Assembly (NCBI GenBank): GCA_001796335.1
Contig: MGMF01000001.1
Coordinates: forward strand, 124,001-188,000
Direction of reading: 5' to 3'
DNA: 64,000 bases
Origin: Chloroflexi bacterium GWB2_49_20
Lineage (GTDB): Bacteria > Chloroflexota > Anaerolineae > Anaerolineales > Villigracilaceae
The translations under genes were made by a program, and so were the position numbers. This document shows, piece by piece, positions 26,509 to 34,655 of the stretch. The notes below the pieces were generated by a model. The model was not told where the DNA came from. It saw only the letters and a list, made by a program, of their open reading frames with translations, and searched no databases. Every line of letters begins with the position of its first letter. The stretch's first letter is position 1.

Positions 26509-27678
26509 TCATTTACTGCCTCTACCCGGCAAATCCTTCGTAGCTTGTTTGTTGGAAGGTTCTCCCACCTCTGCCCCTGCCTTGAGCAGCTCCAACATCA
26601 GCATCTGCTCCACTTGTTGTTTTTCCTGGAGTTTCACCACTGCAATTTCATGGGCACGATGCAAAATATAAGGATACGATCTGGCACCCAAAATGCGGCA
26701 CTGCGAGATCAAGGCGGCATGCAGCATATTGAGTTTGGATTCATCTTGGGCCACCCAGGCCGGGATCTCCACCCGCACCAGGTAGGGATGTCCGTCGCTG
26801 CTGGTATTCAGATAAAAAAAGTGCAGTGCCAACCCACCCTTGTAATGCGCCCGTGAGCTGGATTGCAGCCCAAACACCGCAGAACGCGCTCCCGGCGGTA
26901 ATTGTCTGAACAGCCAACGGTCGCTTACTCCCCGCAAGCTGGATTTCTTGCGAATATCCTTGAGATTTTCAACATGCATCTCGGCAATCTCCAGCAGGCG
27001 CACCACCAGGTTGGCTCCTGGTTTATCCACCAGCCCGCCCAGGGTTACATCCCTGTCCTGCAGCCTGCTCAAGACCAGCAGGTGGGTTTCCAGGGTGCGG
27101 CGGTAAGCCTCCAAACTTCCATCCTTGGGACCCCACACCTCCACCGGGCCATCGGTCAGCGCTACAACAGGAGAGGGGTATTTTTCTGCCAGATCGAGTA
27201 GTTTTTGGCGTTCAGCCAGGTCTCTCCCCATCGCGATCAGGTCTTCGCCAAGCAGACCTGTATCAGTGTATAACTCTTCTCCGTATTTAAGATCGCTGAA
27301 AGTGAATATATCAGGCGTCTTGCCAGAGCCAGGTTCGATCACAATGGCGCCGACATTGATCAGGGAAAAGAAAAGTGCGGCGTGTCTGTCCGGGTTGATC
27401 TGCGAGCCATCTGCCGCGATGAGCGTCACCTGGGGAGGCAGGTCTGGCAGCTCAACGGAGGCATTCAGAGCATCGCTGACCGGCAGCGCACAGCGCAGGC
27501 TGGGATCATGTTCACATGCCTGGTCCACCTTATACAGTAGCTCATCCAACCGATTGGCATGTGCCTCCAGAAGACTGCTGGCACGCAAGCGTCTGGCACT
27601 TATTTGCTCATCGCTTTGTTTCGCTCCGGCTGCTATTTCCCTTATCTTCTGAATGACCTGTTGATAATCAATCGTCAT
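26509..27678 (-). CDS. nurA: NurA-domain nuclease
   Basis: Predicted 5'-3' nuclease that works with HerA in DNA end processing. The 389-residue product has a helical N-terminus (residues 1-75), the NurA metal-binding signature LIAADGSQINPDRH (Asp about residue 88), a second acidic block VVALTDGPVEVWG (about 170), and C-terminal LRGVSDRWLF and ARSYPYILHRAHEIAVV, in which the His is the usual last active-site position. First gene of the operon; a promoter with TTGCAT-17-TAGAAT lies about 60 bases upstream. A Gln/Glu-rich tail follows the domain. Confidence 0.88.
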   Translation of the reverse strand: MTIDYQQVIQKIREIAAGAKQSDEQISARRLRASSLLEAHANRLDELLYKVDQACEHDPSLRCALPVSDALNASVELPDLPPQVTLIAADGSQINPDRHAALFFSLINVGAIVIEPGSGKTPDIFTFSDLKYGEELYTDTGLLGEDLIAMGRDLAERQKLLDLAEKYPSPVVALTDGPVEVWGPKDGSLEAYRRTLETHLLVLSRLQDRDVTLGGLVDKPGANLVVRLLEIAEMHVENLKDIRKKSSLRGVSDRWLFRQLPPGARSAVFGLQSSSRAHYKGGLALHFFYLNTSSDGHPYLVRVEIPAWVAQDESKLNMLHAALISQCRILGARSYPYILHRAHEIAVVKLQEKQQVEQMLMLELLKAGAEVGEPSNKQATKDLPGRGSK

Positions 27679-27735
27679 TTATTCGCCCTGTATGGTATAA
27701 GACATTATTTGCCAGCTAGAACATTTGTCTTAGAT

Positions 27736-27764
27736 ATTCTACAAGCAAAGATTGTATAATGCAA
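27736..27764 (-). promoter_or_regulatory. Predicted promoter of the nurA-herA operon
   Basis: Minus strand: -35 TTGCAT (27764-27759), 17-base spacer, -10 TAGAAT (27741-27736), 58 bases before the nurA ATG. No operator-like repeat is obvious around it. Pattern match only. Confidence 0.5.
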
Positions 27765-27924
27765 GTGACAGCCGGATAGAAATTCCAGGTTTAAACAATT
27801 TTCAAATAACGGGAACCATTTAACCTGCTTTCACGTCTTGTATCCAGTAATTCGTAACTCCAATGAAATAATTGGACACGAATTTACACAATCTATTTAA
27901 ATAAAGTTTCAATATGGAGGAACC

Positions 27925-28641
27925 ATGCGTACCAAAATCACACTAACGGCATCCATTGCCATCCTGGCATTGGTATTGAGCGCCTGTGCGCCCAATGTGA
28001 CCGGATCTACAGTAGCTGCCCGTACCATTTCGGTCAATGGCACCGGAACTGTGTACCTGACACCGGATATCGCCTACATCAATATCGGTGTTCACACCGA
28101 AAACCCTGAAGTTGGGAAGGCTGTGGACATGAACAGCCAGAAATCCCAGGCAGTGATGACAGCCATCAAAGCCCTGGGCGTGGAAGCCAAAGATATCCAG
28201 ACCACCAATTTCAGCGTCAACAATTCCATTCAATATGATCCAACTAGCGGCCTGCAGACCGGCACCATCTATATGGTGGATAACACAGTTATTATCACAA
28301 TGCGTGACCTGGCTAAAATGAGTGATATTCTGGATGCATCCATCCAGGCCGGGGCAAACAATATCAACAGTGTTTCATTTGATATCGCGGATAAATCCGA
28401 AGCTGTTCAACAAGCCCGCTTGCTGGCCCTTGAAAACGCCCATAAACTGGCAACCGAACTGACCGACGGAGCGGGCGTTACCCTGGGCGATGTACAAACT
28501 CTTTCATATTATGACTACTCCCCATCCCCATTTTATGGCAAAGGTGGTGAAGGCGTGGATACTGCAGCTTCAAGCGCACCCATCAACCCCGGGCAAATGC
28601 AGTTAACCGTGGATGTAAGTATTATCTACGAGATCAAATAA
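27925..28641 (+). CDS. SIMPL-domain (DUF541) lipoprotein, first copy
   Basis: Surface or periplasmic lipoprotein of unknown biochemical role. The 238-residue protein has lipobox LSAC (Cys about residue 21) and one SIMPL domain: ISVNGTGTVYLTPDIAYINIGV, VDMNSQKSQAVMTAIKALGV (in two parts here), DIQTTNFSV and the closing LTVDVSIIYEIK. GGAGGAACC precedes ATG 27925. The next gene encodes a close paralogue, so the pair arose by tandem duplication. Family members occur in many bacteria as oxidative- or envelope-stress-linked proteins, but no reaction is known. Confidence 0.88.
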   Translation: MRTKITLTASIAILALVLSACAPNVTGSTVAARTISVNGTGTVYLTPDIAYINIGVHTENPEVGKAVDMNSQKSQAVMTAIKALGVEAKDIQTTNFSVNNSIQYDPTSGLQTGTIYMVDNTVIITMRDLAKMSDILDASIQAGANNINSVSFDIADKSEAVQQARLLALENAHKLATELTDGAGVTLGDVQTLSYYDYSPSPFYGKGGEGVDTAASSAPINPGQMQLTVDVSIIYEIK

Positions 28642-28660
28642 GGACTCATTGGAGAAAGCC

Positions 28661-29398
28661 ATGAAAAACAAATTTCTATTCTTGATCAGCGTCCTGGCGA
28701 TCGCCAGTGTATTGAGCGCCTGTGGATCAGGCACAACCCAAACCTTATATCCGCAAATCCGCAGCATGTACATCAATGGTACAGGCACAACTGAAATTAC
28801 TCCGGACATTGCCTACATCAACATCGGTGTACATACCGAAGCTCCCACAGCTGTGGTTGCAGTTTCAATGAATAACACCCGGGCGCAGAAGGTGATGGAT
28901 GCTTTGAAAAAATTTGGTATCCAAAGCAAAGACCTGCGCACCAGTAATTTCAGCATCGCCTCTCTACAGAAAACCAATCCTGAAACCGGAGAGGTAACCG
29001 GAACATACTATGCAGTCGACAATAATATCATTGTGACGGTACGCGACCTCCCCAAACTGGGCAATTTATTGGACAATGCCATCCAGGCAGGTGCAAACAG
29101 CATCAACAATGTCCAGTTCGATGTGGCGGATAACACCGCAGCACTAAAACAAGCCCGTGACAAAGCCATGCAGAATGCCATCCAGCAGTCCCAGGAACTT
29201 GCCGATGCAGCCGGGATCAAACTGGGTGCAATCCAGTTCATCAATTATTCAGAAAGCATTCCAATGTTTGCCGGGAATTCCTACATGGATTATGGCAAGG
29301 GCGGTGGCGGTGGAGTGCGCGCTGACATTTCCGTGCCAGTCAACCCCGGTCAGATGACCATTACAGCAACAGTCACCATCACCTATGCGCTCAAATAA
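28661..29398 (+). CDS. SIMPL-domain (DUF541) lipoprotein, second copy
   Basis: Paralogue of the protein encoded just upstream. From ATG 28661 (GGAGAAAGCC before it) there is a lipobox LSAC, then MYINGTGTTEITPDIAYINIGVH in the same place as in copy one (two consecutive parts), VMDALKKFGIQSKDLRTSNFS and a closing ITATVTITYALK. The Gly-rich loop KGGGGGV near residue 215 is longer than in copy one (KGGEGV). The TTG at 28649 is open but has no good binding site. 19 bases separate the two genes, and a terminator follows. Confidence 0.87.
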   Translation: MKNKFLFLISVLAIASVLSACGSGTTQTLYPQIRSMYINGTGTTEITPDIAYINIGVHTEAPTAVVAVSMNNTRAQKVMDALKKFGIQSKDLRTSNFSIASLQKTNPETGEVTGTYYAVDNNIIVTVRDLPKLGNLLDNAIQAGANSINNVQFDVADNTAALKQARDKAMQNAIQQSQELADAAGIKLGAIQFINYSESIPMFAGNSYMDYGKGGGGGVRADISVPVNPGQMTITATVTITYALK

Positions 29399-29422
29399 AG
29401 CAGTCTGAACATTAAATATTCC

Positions 29423-29460
29423 AAAAACTTCCGATGATCATATTCACCGGAAGTTTTTTT
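29423..29460 (+). terminator. Terminator of the SIMPL gene pair
   Basis: AAACTTCCG (29425-29433) pairs with CGGAAGTTT (29448-29456), followed by TTTT. It lies 25 bases after the second SIMPL gene. Confidence 0.85.
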
Positions 29461-29584
29461 CTGCACGTTTTCTTTCCAAATGTTCAAACCACAGGACGGG
29501 CTTCCAAAGTCCCCCACAAGAGGATACCCACCATCCCACCATTGGTATAATCATGCCATGGTCCATCGAAATAATTAGGGGAAG

Positions 29585-29627
29585 GTTGGGGTGTGAATGC
29601 GAGCTTCGCTCGCATTCACACCCCAAC
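29585..29627. repeat. 43-bp palindromic element, copy 2
   Basis: Perfect 19-base arms around CTTCG, as at 4072-4114, with A replaced by T in the left arm and T by A in the right arm so that pairing is kept. A T-run (ACTTTTTT) follows on the plus strand. It lies between the SIMPL pair and the dehydrogenase gene, with the same GGGGAAG left flank. Confidence 0.85.
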
Positions 29628-29678
29628 ACCCCACTTTTTTGAGAAGTTACCATGCCATTTTTTGATCAGGAGGTGTCC

Positions 29679-30566
29679 ATGTTAAAAATAGGGTATATCG
29701 GACTGGGGTTGATGGGTAAATCCATCGCCCGTAATATTCTAAAAGCAGGCTTTCCGTTGGTGGTGCACAATCGCAGCCGCGTGGCAGTGGACGAATTAAC
29801 CGCCGAGGGCGCCATCCCGGCAAAAAATCCGAGGGAAGTGACGGAACAGGTGGATGTGGTCTTCACCAATCTGCCAGACAGCCCGGATGTGGAGCTGGTT
29901 GCCCTCGGACCTGAAGGCATCCTGGCTGGCGCTCACCCGGGGTTGATATTCGTGGATAATTCAACCATCAAACCAGCCTCTTCACGCCTTATCGCATCCA
30001 AACTGGCAGAAAAAGGTGTCTTAAGCCTGGATGCCCCGGTCAGTGGAGGGGATATCGGAGCGCGCAATGCCACCCTGACCATCATGGTCGGAGGTCCACA
30101 GGAAGCCATGCACAAGGTCATGCCGGTCTTCCAGGTCATGGGCAAAACCATCACCCTGGTGGGTGAATCCGGCGCCGGGCAGATTGCCAAGGCCGCCAAC
30201 CAGATCATGGTGGCTGCCCAGATGGTGGCTATGGGTGAATTGCTCATTTTTGCCCAGCAAGCCGGGGCTGACCCCGTCAAAGTTGTGGAAGCCATCAAGG
30301 CCGGAGCTGCCCAATGCTGGGCACTGGATATCAAACCACCACGTCTGTTCAGCGGGAATCGCTCTCCCGGCTTTAAAGCCTACATGCAGGCCAAGGATCT
30401 GAATATCGCCATGGACACAGCCCGTGAATATGGTGTGCCGCTGCCGGCCACAGCCGGGAACACCCAGCTGTTTAATGCCATGCTGCAAATGGGCATGGGT
30501 GAATTGGATAACTCGGCAGTGATCGGAGTGATCGAAGCTCTGGCAGGAACTGAGTTGAAGCTATGA
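29679..30566 (+). CDS. 3-hydroxyisobutyrate dehydrogenase-like (beta-hydroxyacid) reductase
   Basis: NAD(P)-dependent oxidoreductase of beta-hydroxyacids, such as tartronate semialdehyde reductase (GarR) or 3-hydroxyisobutyrate dehydrogenase. From ATG 29679 (AGGAGGT upstream; the longer frame from 29652 lacks a site) it shows the Rossmann motif GYIGLGLMGKSIA, the substrate signature LDAPVSGGDIGARNATLTIMVGG (in two parts) about residue 120, and the catalytic Lys in GQIAKAANQ about residue 170. The substrate cannot be read from sequence. It overlaps yitT by 4 bases. Confidence 0.85.
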   Translation: MLKIGYIGLGLMGKSIARNILKAGFPLVVHNRSRVAVDELTAEGAIPAKNPREVTEQVDVVFTNLPDSPDVELVALGPEGILAGAHPGLIFVDNSTIKPASSRLIASKLAEKGVLSLDAPVSGGDIGARNATLTIMVGGPQEAMHKVMPVFQVMGKTITLVGESGAGQIAKAANQIMVAAQMVAMGELLIFAQQAGADPVKVVEAIKAGAAQCWALDIKPPRLFSGNRSPGFKAYMQAKDLNIAMDTAREYGVPLPATAGNTQLFNAMLQMGMGELDNSAVIGVIEALAGTELKL

Positions 30567-31438
30567 AAAATAAAAAGAAAATCTGGCCGGTATTACGTGA
30601 TTATCTGCTCATCCTGGCAGGCGCAGTTTTGCAAGCCATCAGCCTGCGCATCTTTCTCCTCCCTGCCAAACTTGCCAGCGGAGGGGTGACCGGGACTTCG
30701 ATGCTGATCAACCATTTCACCGGTTGGCCGATTGGCACCATGGTGTTGATCGGGAATATCCCGCTTTTTCTGCTCGGTTGGCGCTTCCTGGGGGGCAAAC
30801 GCTTTGCCACTAAAACCGCCGTGGCAGTGGTCGTCTATGCGCTGTGCGTGGATATCTTTGCACTATTCCTGCCCGCCAACGGGCTGACAGATGACATTGT
30901 TCTGAATTCGTTGTATGGTGCGGTTGTCAGCGGCATTGGCTATGGGCTGGTTTACCGCGGCCAGGGCACCAGCGGAGGCAGCGACATCCTGGCCCGCATC
31001 CTGAACAACTGGCGGAACATCTCTGTATCCCAAAGTTACCTGATGGTGGATGGCCTGGTGATCCTCACCGCCGGGTTTGTATTCGGACCCAAACAAGCCC
31101 TGTATGCCCTCATCACCTTATACGTGAGCGGAATTGTGGCCGAGACTACCATGGAAGGCTCCAGCGTGGTACGCACAGCCATGATCGTTACCAGCCAGCC
31201 GGAGCAGGTGGCCGGGCAGATCATGGAGGTCATGAGCCGTGGTGTCACCATGTTGTCCGGCAAGGGTGCTTATAGCGGGGAAGAACGCTGTATCCTGTAT
31301 TGCGTGGTGATCCGCTCGGAAGTAGCCCAATTGAAATCCATTATCCACGAAATTGACCCGCAGGCTTTCATGGTGATCGGGCAGGCGCATGAAGCCCTGG
31401 GTGAAGGTTTCAAACCGTTGACCAGAGGCTCGAATTAA
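30563..31438 (+). CDS. YitT family membrane protein
   Basis: 291 residues: about five hydrophobic segments (to about residue 190) including LPAKLASGGVTGTSMLIN and GTSGGSDILARIL, then a soluble DUF2179 domain (from about residue 205, with AMIVTSQPEQV and GAYSGEERCILYCVV). Proteins of this family are of unknown function; some are linked to small-molecule transport. The ATG overlaps the preceding dehydrogenase stop. Its last 29 bases overlap the convergent YhhN-type gene. Confidence 0.88.
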   Translation: MKNKKKIWPVLRDYLLILAGAVLQAISLRIFLLPAKLASGGVTGTSMLINHFTGWPIGTMVLIGNIPLFLLGWRFLGGKRFATKTAVAVVVYALCVDIFALFLPANGLTDDIVLNSLYGAVVSGIGYGLVYRGQGTSGGSDILARILNNWRNISVSQSYLMVDGLVILTAGFVFGPKQALYALITLYVSGIVAETTMEGSSVVRTAMIVTSQPEQVAGQIMEVMSRGVTMLSGKGAYSGEERCILYCVVIRSEVAQLKSIIHEIDPQAFMVIGQAHEALGEGFKPLTRGSN

Positions 31439-32093
31439 GCACTACTGCCACCATCAGCAGCAATTGACCTAAATGGTAAGTGACCATCACGACCACCCGT
31501 CCGCTTTGCACTGGATTCACGAAGCGGATCCAGGCATTCGTCAAGTCAGAACTATAAAATAACAGGGCACCCAGGCTGACCAGCAGCGCATTCCCAGTGC
31601 TCCAATCCGGTCTGAAAAGGGTCCACAGGGCGGATAGCAGCATCAGGCTGATCAGAAAAGCATAGAATAAAGTTGGTCGCACCAGTTTCCCAAGTCCCCG
31701 GCTGATTTGCGCTGCGGTGATCCGGCGCATCACAAAGAAAGCTGTTCCGCCAATGGCAATAACCAGCCCCAATGCTCCCAAATAACCCTCACCTGGGAAT
31801 GGAGAATTAAAGCCGATAAAGTACGCCAGGTGCACCAGTGAAAAGGAAGCCAGGCCCGCCATAAAGAAACGCGGCGGCAGTATTAGAAAGACATCCCCCG
31901 CCAGGGAAAAGAGCAGCCCGATCCCAAACCAGGCAGTGGGTCCCCTCAAGCTGGTACGAAAAACCAGCCAGGCAAAAAGTAAAATGATGGTGAGCGGTTT
32001 GGCAATATACCCCAACCGGCGCCACCTCCGCCACACAGTCAACCAATCCAGGATTGCCACCAAGCAGGTGGCGATCAATAGCAACGCGGGCAT
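31410..32093 (-). CDS. YhhN family membrane protein (lysoplasmalogenase-like)
   Basis: Membrane protein with about eight helices in 227 residues. The family signature is visible as AKPLTIILLFAWLVF (about residue 25) and LLFSLAGDVFLILPP (about 55), with acidic residues that in the TMEM86/YhhN family serve catalysis of lysoplasmalogen cleavage. I begin at ATG 32093; the longer frame from 32177 would run through the era stop and a hairpin. It converges on yitT with a 29-base overlap of coding ends. Confidence 0.75.
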   Translation of the reverse strand: MPALLLIATCLVAILDWLTVWRRWRRLGYIAKPLTIILLFAWLVFRTSLRGPTAWFGIGLLFSLAGDVFLILPPRFFMAGLASFSLVHLAYFIGFNSPFPGEGYLGALGLVIAIGGTAFFVMRRITAAQISRGLGKLVRPTLFYAFLISLMLLSALWTLFRPDWSTGNALLVSLGALLFYSSDLTNAWIRFVNPVQSGRVVVMVTYHLGQLLLMVAVVLNSSLWSTV

Positions 32094-32117
32094 TATTTCT
32101 ATTTGATGTATCCTCTC

Positions 32118-32150
32118 CGTAATTCGGGGGAAGTTGCCCCGCTTTTTTAA
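32118..32150 (+). terminator. Short hairpin with T-run, possibly a shortened palindromic element
   Basis: CGGGG (32125-32129) / CCCCG (32137-32141) then CTTTTTT. The left flank TAATTCGGGGGAAG is shared with palindromic element copy 1 (4058-4072), and the right side keeps CCCC plus T-run, as if the centre had been deleted. It is oriented for the plus strand although both neighbours are on minus. Confidence 0.5.
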
Positions 32151-32154
32151 GAAA

Positions 32155-33060
32155 TTATTTCTTGATCTTAAATCCAAAACGATTCAAAAAATTCTCGTCA
32201 TTGCGCCAATCTTTGGCCACTTTGACGCGCAACTGCAGGAACACTTTGCGTCCGCTCATGGACTCGATCTCTTTGCGGGCTGCAGAACCGATATTTTTGA
32301 GCATCAAGCCACCGTCACCGATCACTATACCTTTTTGTGATTCACGTTCCACGAACAGGGTGGCTCCGATATAGGCCCCGATCTCACCGCGCTCAGTGAA
32401 CTCATCAATGCGTACCGCCAGACCGTGAGGAACTTCATCGCGCAGGTATAACAGGGCAGCCTCCCGGATCAGGTCGGCAGCGATCTCGCGTTCGTAAAGG
32501 TCGGTCAACTGGTCCAGTGGAAAATCTGGAGCACGCTCAGGCAGGTTTTCGATCAGCTTTTGTAACAGGGACTGGCGTCCCTCGCCGTGCAGCGCCGAGA
32601 GCGGGACCAGGCTGGCATGCGGCACCATGGCCTGGAACAGCAAGGATTGCCCCTCCACGGTCTGTCCGGCGTGCAGCAGGTCGATCTTGTTGAGTCCCAA
32701 GATCAGGCGTTGTGAACGTTTGAGCCCCGTCAGCAGCCCGGCGATCAGTTGGTCTTCCTCTTCCGGTTCATGGCTGCCGTCCACCAACCACAGGATCACA
32801 TCCACCCCGTTCAGGCTGTCTTCGGCTTCCTGGTTGAGAAATTTTCCAAGTTTATGACGCGGCTGGTGCATGCCCGGAGTATCCACAAAAACCACCTGGG
32901 CTGACTCCGTGGTCAGGATGCCAAGCTGACGGCGGCGCGTGGTTTGCGGGCGCGGCGAGACGGCTGCTATTTTTTGCCCCAGCAATGCATTGATCAATGT
33001 GGATTTGCCCACATTGGGCTTGCCGATCACGGCTACAAAACCGGAACGAAATTCACTCAT
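32155..33060 (-). CDS. era: GTPase Era
   Basis: Ribosome-associated GTPase needed for 30S subunit maturation. From ATG 33060 (GAAGGAATAAA upstream) the 301-residue protein shows G1 GKPNVGKST, G2 in TTRRRQLGI, G3 DTPGMH, G4 LNKIDLL, and a C-terminal KH domain with GIVIGDGGLMLKNIG and the closing RVKVAKDWRNDENFL. All catalytic motifs are intact and length is normal. The longer frame from 33123 adds 21 residues without homologous character. Confidence 0.95.
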   Translation of the reverse strand: MSEFRSGFVAVIGKPNVGKSTLINALLGQKIAAVSPRPQTTRRRQLGILTTESAQVVFVDTPGMHQPRHKLGKFLNQEAEDSLNGVDVILWLVDGSHEPEEEDQLIAGLLTGLKRSQRLILGLNKIDLLHAGQTVEGQSLLFQAMVPHASLVPLSALHGEGRQSLLQKLIENLPERAPDFPLDQLTDLYEREIAADLIREAALLYLRDEVPHGLAVRIDEFTERGEIGAYIGATLFVERESQKGIVIGDGGLMLKNIGSAARKEIESMSGRKVFLQLRVKVAKDWRNDENFLNRFGFKIKK

Positions 33061-33174
33061 TTTATTCCTTCTATTTATGACCTTACTGAAAAAAGTCTTT
33101 ACCACAAAGTCACGAAGCCTCATTATTAAAGAATCTTTGTGTCTAGGTGGTGAAAAGGGTTTATTGCGATGGAC

Positions 33175-34050
33175 TCATTTATTCGTTTTTCTATTCACCA
33201 TGATCACGCTGATCACGATCAACAACCCGCCCAGCGCCAGGTTCCAGCTGAGCGGTTCTTTCAGGAAGATAACTCCCAGGAGCACCCCCCCCAACGGCAA
33301 GGTGTAATTCACCAGGGAGGCGCGGGTCGGGCCAACCTCCTGTAACAGATAATACCAGAGGATGAATGCCAGCCCGGAGCCAAGCACCCCCAGCCAGATG
33401 ACTGCCAGCCAGGTCAGCGGCAGGGATGGCAGGTGGATCGGGCTCTCGAGCAGGGCGGTACCGGTCCACATCAAGGTGGTGGCACTGACCAGCGGCAGGA
33501 TGCCGCGCACCAGGCCGGGCACCCGGTCGGTTTTCAGACGGGCGTATACCGCGCTGCCGGCATAGAAGACTGCGGCCAACAGGACAGCGGCCTGCCCCAG
33601 GATGGAATTGTGCAAACCGGGCTGGAGATCTTTGATCAGCAGGATGATGACTCCCACAAAGCCGGTGATCAAGCCCAGGATGCGGGGCGGGGTCAGACGC
33701 TCATCGTGCAGGAACAGGTTTGCGATCAAAAAGATGAAGAGCGGGACAGTGGCGTTCAAAATGGAGGCTACGGCCGAGTCGATGGACTGTTCACCCCACG
33801 AGATGAGCACAAAAGGCACGGCTACATTGGTCAGCCCCAGGACGGCCAGGGCGGTCCAGACCGAACGCTGACGGGGCAGGGGTGTGCGGGTGATGACGAT
33901 GGCCAGGATACCGCTCAACGCCCCAAACAGGGTGCGCAGGGATACCAGCAGGAAGGGGGAGAGCTCCTGTACTGCAATTTTGATCCACAGGAAGGAGGAG
34001 CTCCAGACCGCGGCGAGCAGGATGAAGGCGAACCAGTGTTTGGGTTTCAA
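33175..34050 (-). CDS. EamA/DMT family transporter
   Basis: Integral membrane protein with ten predicted helices forming two EamA repeats (residues about 5-135 and 145-285), including WSSSFLWIKIAVQELSP near the N-terminus and YALLQEVG-like YYLLQEVGPTRASLVNYTLPL in the second repeat (shown in parts). Such proteins export amino acids or other metabolites; the substrate cannot be inferred. The start is TTG 34050 with AAGGA 6 bases before it. It is 9 bases downstream of brnA, so may receive read-through. Confidence 0.88.
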   Translation of the reverse strand: MKPKHWFAFILLAAVWSSSFLWIKIAVQELSPFLLVSLRTLFGALSGILAIVITRTPLPRQRSVWTALAVLGLTNVAVPFVLISWGEQSIDSAVASILNATVPLFIFLIANLFLHDERLTPPRILGLITGFVGVIILLIKDLQPGLHNSILGQAAVLLAAVFYAGSAVYARLKTDRVPGLVRGILPLVSATTLMWTGTALLESPIHLPSLPLTWLAVIWLGVLGSGLAFILWYYLLQEVGPTRASLVNYTLPLGGVLLGVIFLKEPLSWNLALGGLLIVISVIMVNRKTNK

Positions 34051-34059
34051 TGGGATTCC

Positions 34060-34335
34060 TTATTCAATTTTATAATGTGCCAATTCTTCACGTACCACGC
34101 GTCTTAAAAGGTCTTCAAAAGGAATTTTCTGCTGGCCAATATGGTCCCTCAAAGCCTGATTGATAAGGGTTTGATAGTTACCTCCACCCCGGGTGTTTAC
34201 CTGTTGGCGGAACCAATCCAAAATATCCGCATCCAAACGAATTGTGATCCGTTCCTTACCGGGGGGAAGTGGGTATACTGCCCCCCGCTTGCCCTTTGAA
34301 AAATCGTAATCCGTCTTGATGTCATCGTCTTTCAT
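34060..34335 (-). CDS. brnA: BrnA-type antitoxin
   Basis: 91-residue DNA-binding antitoxin that neutralises BrnT and represses the operon. The ribbon-helix-helix part is seen in ERITIRLDADILDWFRQQ and the QTLINQALRDHI helix (about residues 30-75). The N-terminus is charged and disordered-looking. It overlaps brnT by 4 bases, toxin first, the typical brnTA order. A palindrome in the promoter upstream is the expected operator. Confidence 0.88.
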   Translation of the reverse strand: MKDDDIKTDYDFSKGKRGAVYPLPPGKERITIRLDADILDWFRQQVNTRGGGNYQTLINQALRDHIGQQKIPFEDLLRRVVREELAHYKIE

Positions 34336-34610
34336 GCTTTATCCTTTTCATAAAACTTACGTTCTTTGGGTGTTGCCTGGCGAGCGGAGATCAGGCGAAC
34401 AACATTTCCTCTGAAAGTATAAACAACTACCAGAATTTTTCCCGAATCACTTAACCCAATGGTGATGAACCGGATTTCCCCTGAATGCAGTTCTTCGATC
34501 GTGACTGCATAATCATCTTCCAGAGCTGTAACGGCTTCGGTGAATTCAATCCCGTGCTTGTTGTTATTGCGGCGGGCTTTTTCTGGATCCCATTCAATAC
34601 CTGGCAGCAT
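34332..34610 (-). CDS. brnT: BrnT-type ribonuclease toxin
   Basis: 92-residue toxin with a RelE-like fold that cleaves RNA. The family pattern is clear: EWDPEKARRNNNKHGIEF at the N-terminus, EDDYAVTIEE, RFITIGLSDSGKILVVVYT, and VRLISARQATPKERKFYE at the C-terminus, with Arg and acidic residues in the usual catalytic positions. GGAGG lies 7 bases before ATG 34610. Intact and paired with brnA, so the system looks functional. Confidence 0.9.
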   Translation of the reverse strand: MLPGIEWDPEKARRNNNKHGIEFTEAVTALEDDYAVTIEELHSGEIRFITIGLSDSGKILVVVYTFRGNVVRLISARQATPKERKFYEKDKA

Positions 34611-34626
34611 TCACTTGCCTCCATAT

Positions 34627-34655
34627 ATTATATGTACATTTGTACATACTGTCAA
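34627..34655 (-). promoter_or_regulatory. brnTA promoter with embedded palindromic operator
   Basis: Minus strand: consensus -35 TTGACA (34655-34650), 17-base spacer, consensus -10 TATAAT (34632-34627). The spacer holds the palindrome TATGTACA-N2-TGTACATA (34631-34648), which overlaps the -10 box. This is the place where a BrnA dimer or tetramer would block RNA polymerase. Confidence 0.8.

Noticed and set aside
32094-32177. Extension of the YhhN-type protein
   Set aside because: It runs through a terminator-like hairpin and the end of era, and is hydrophilic unlike the family.
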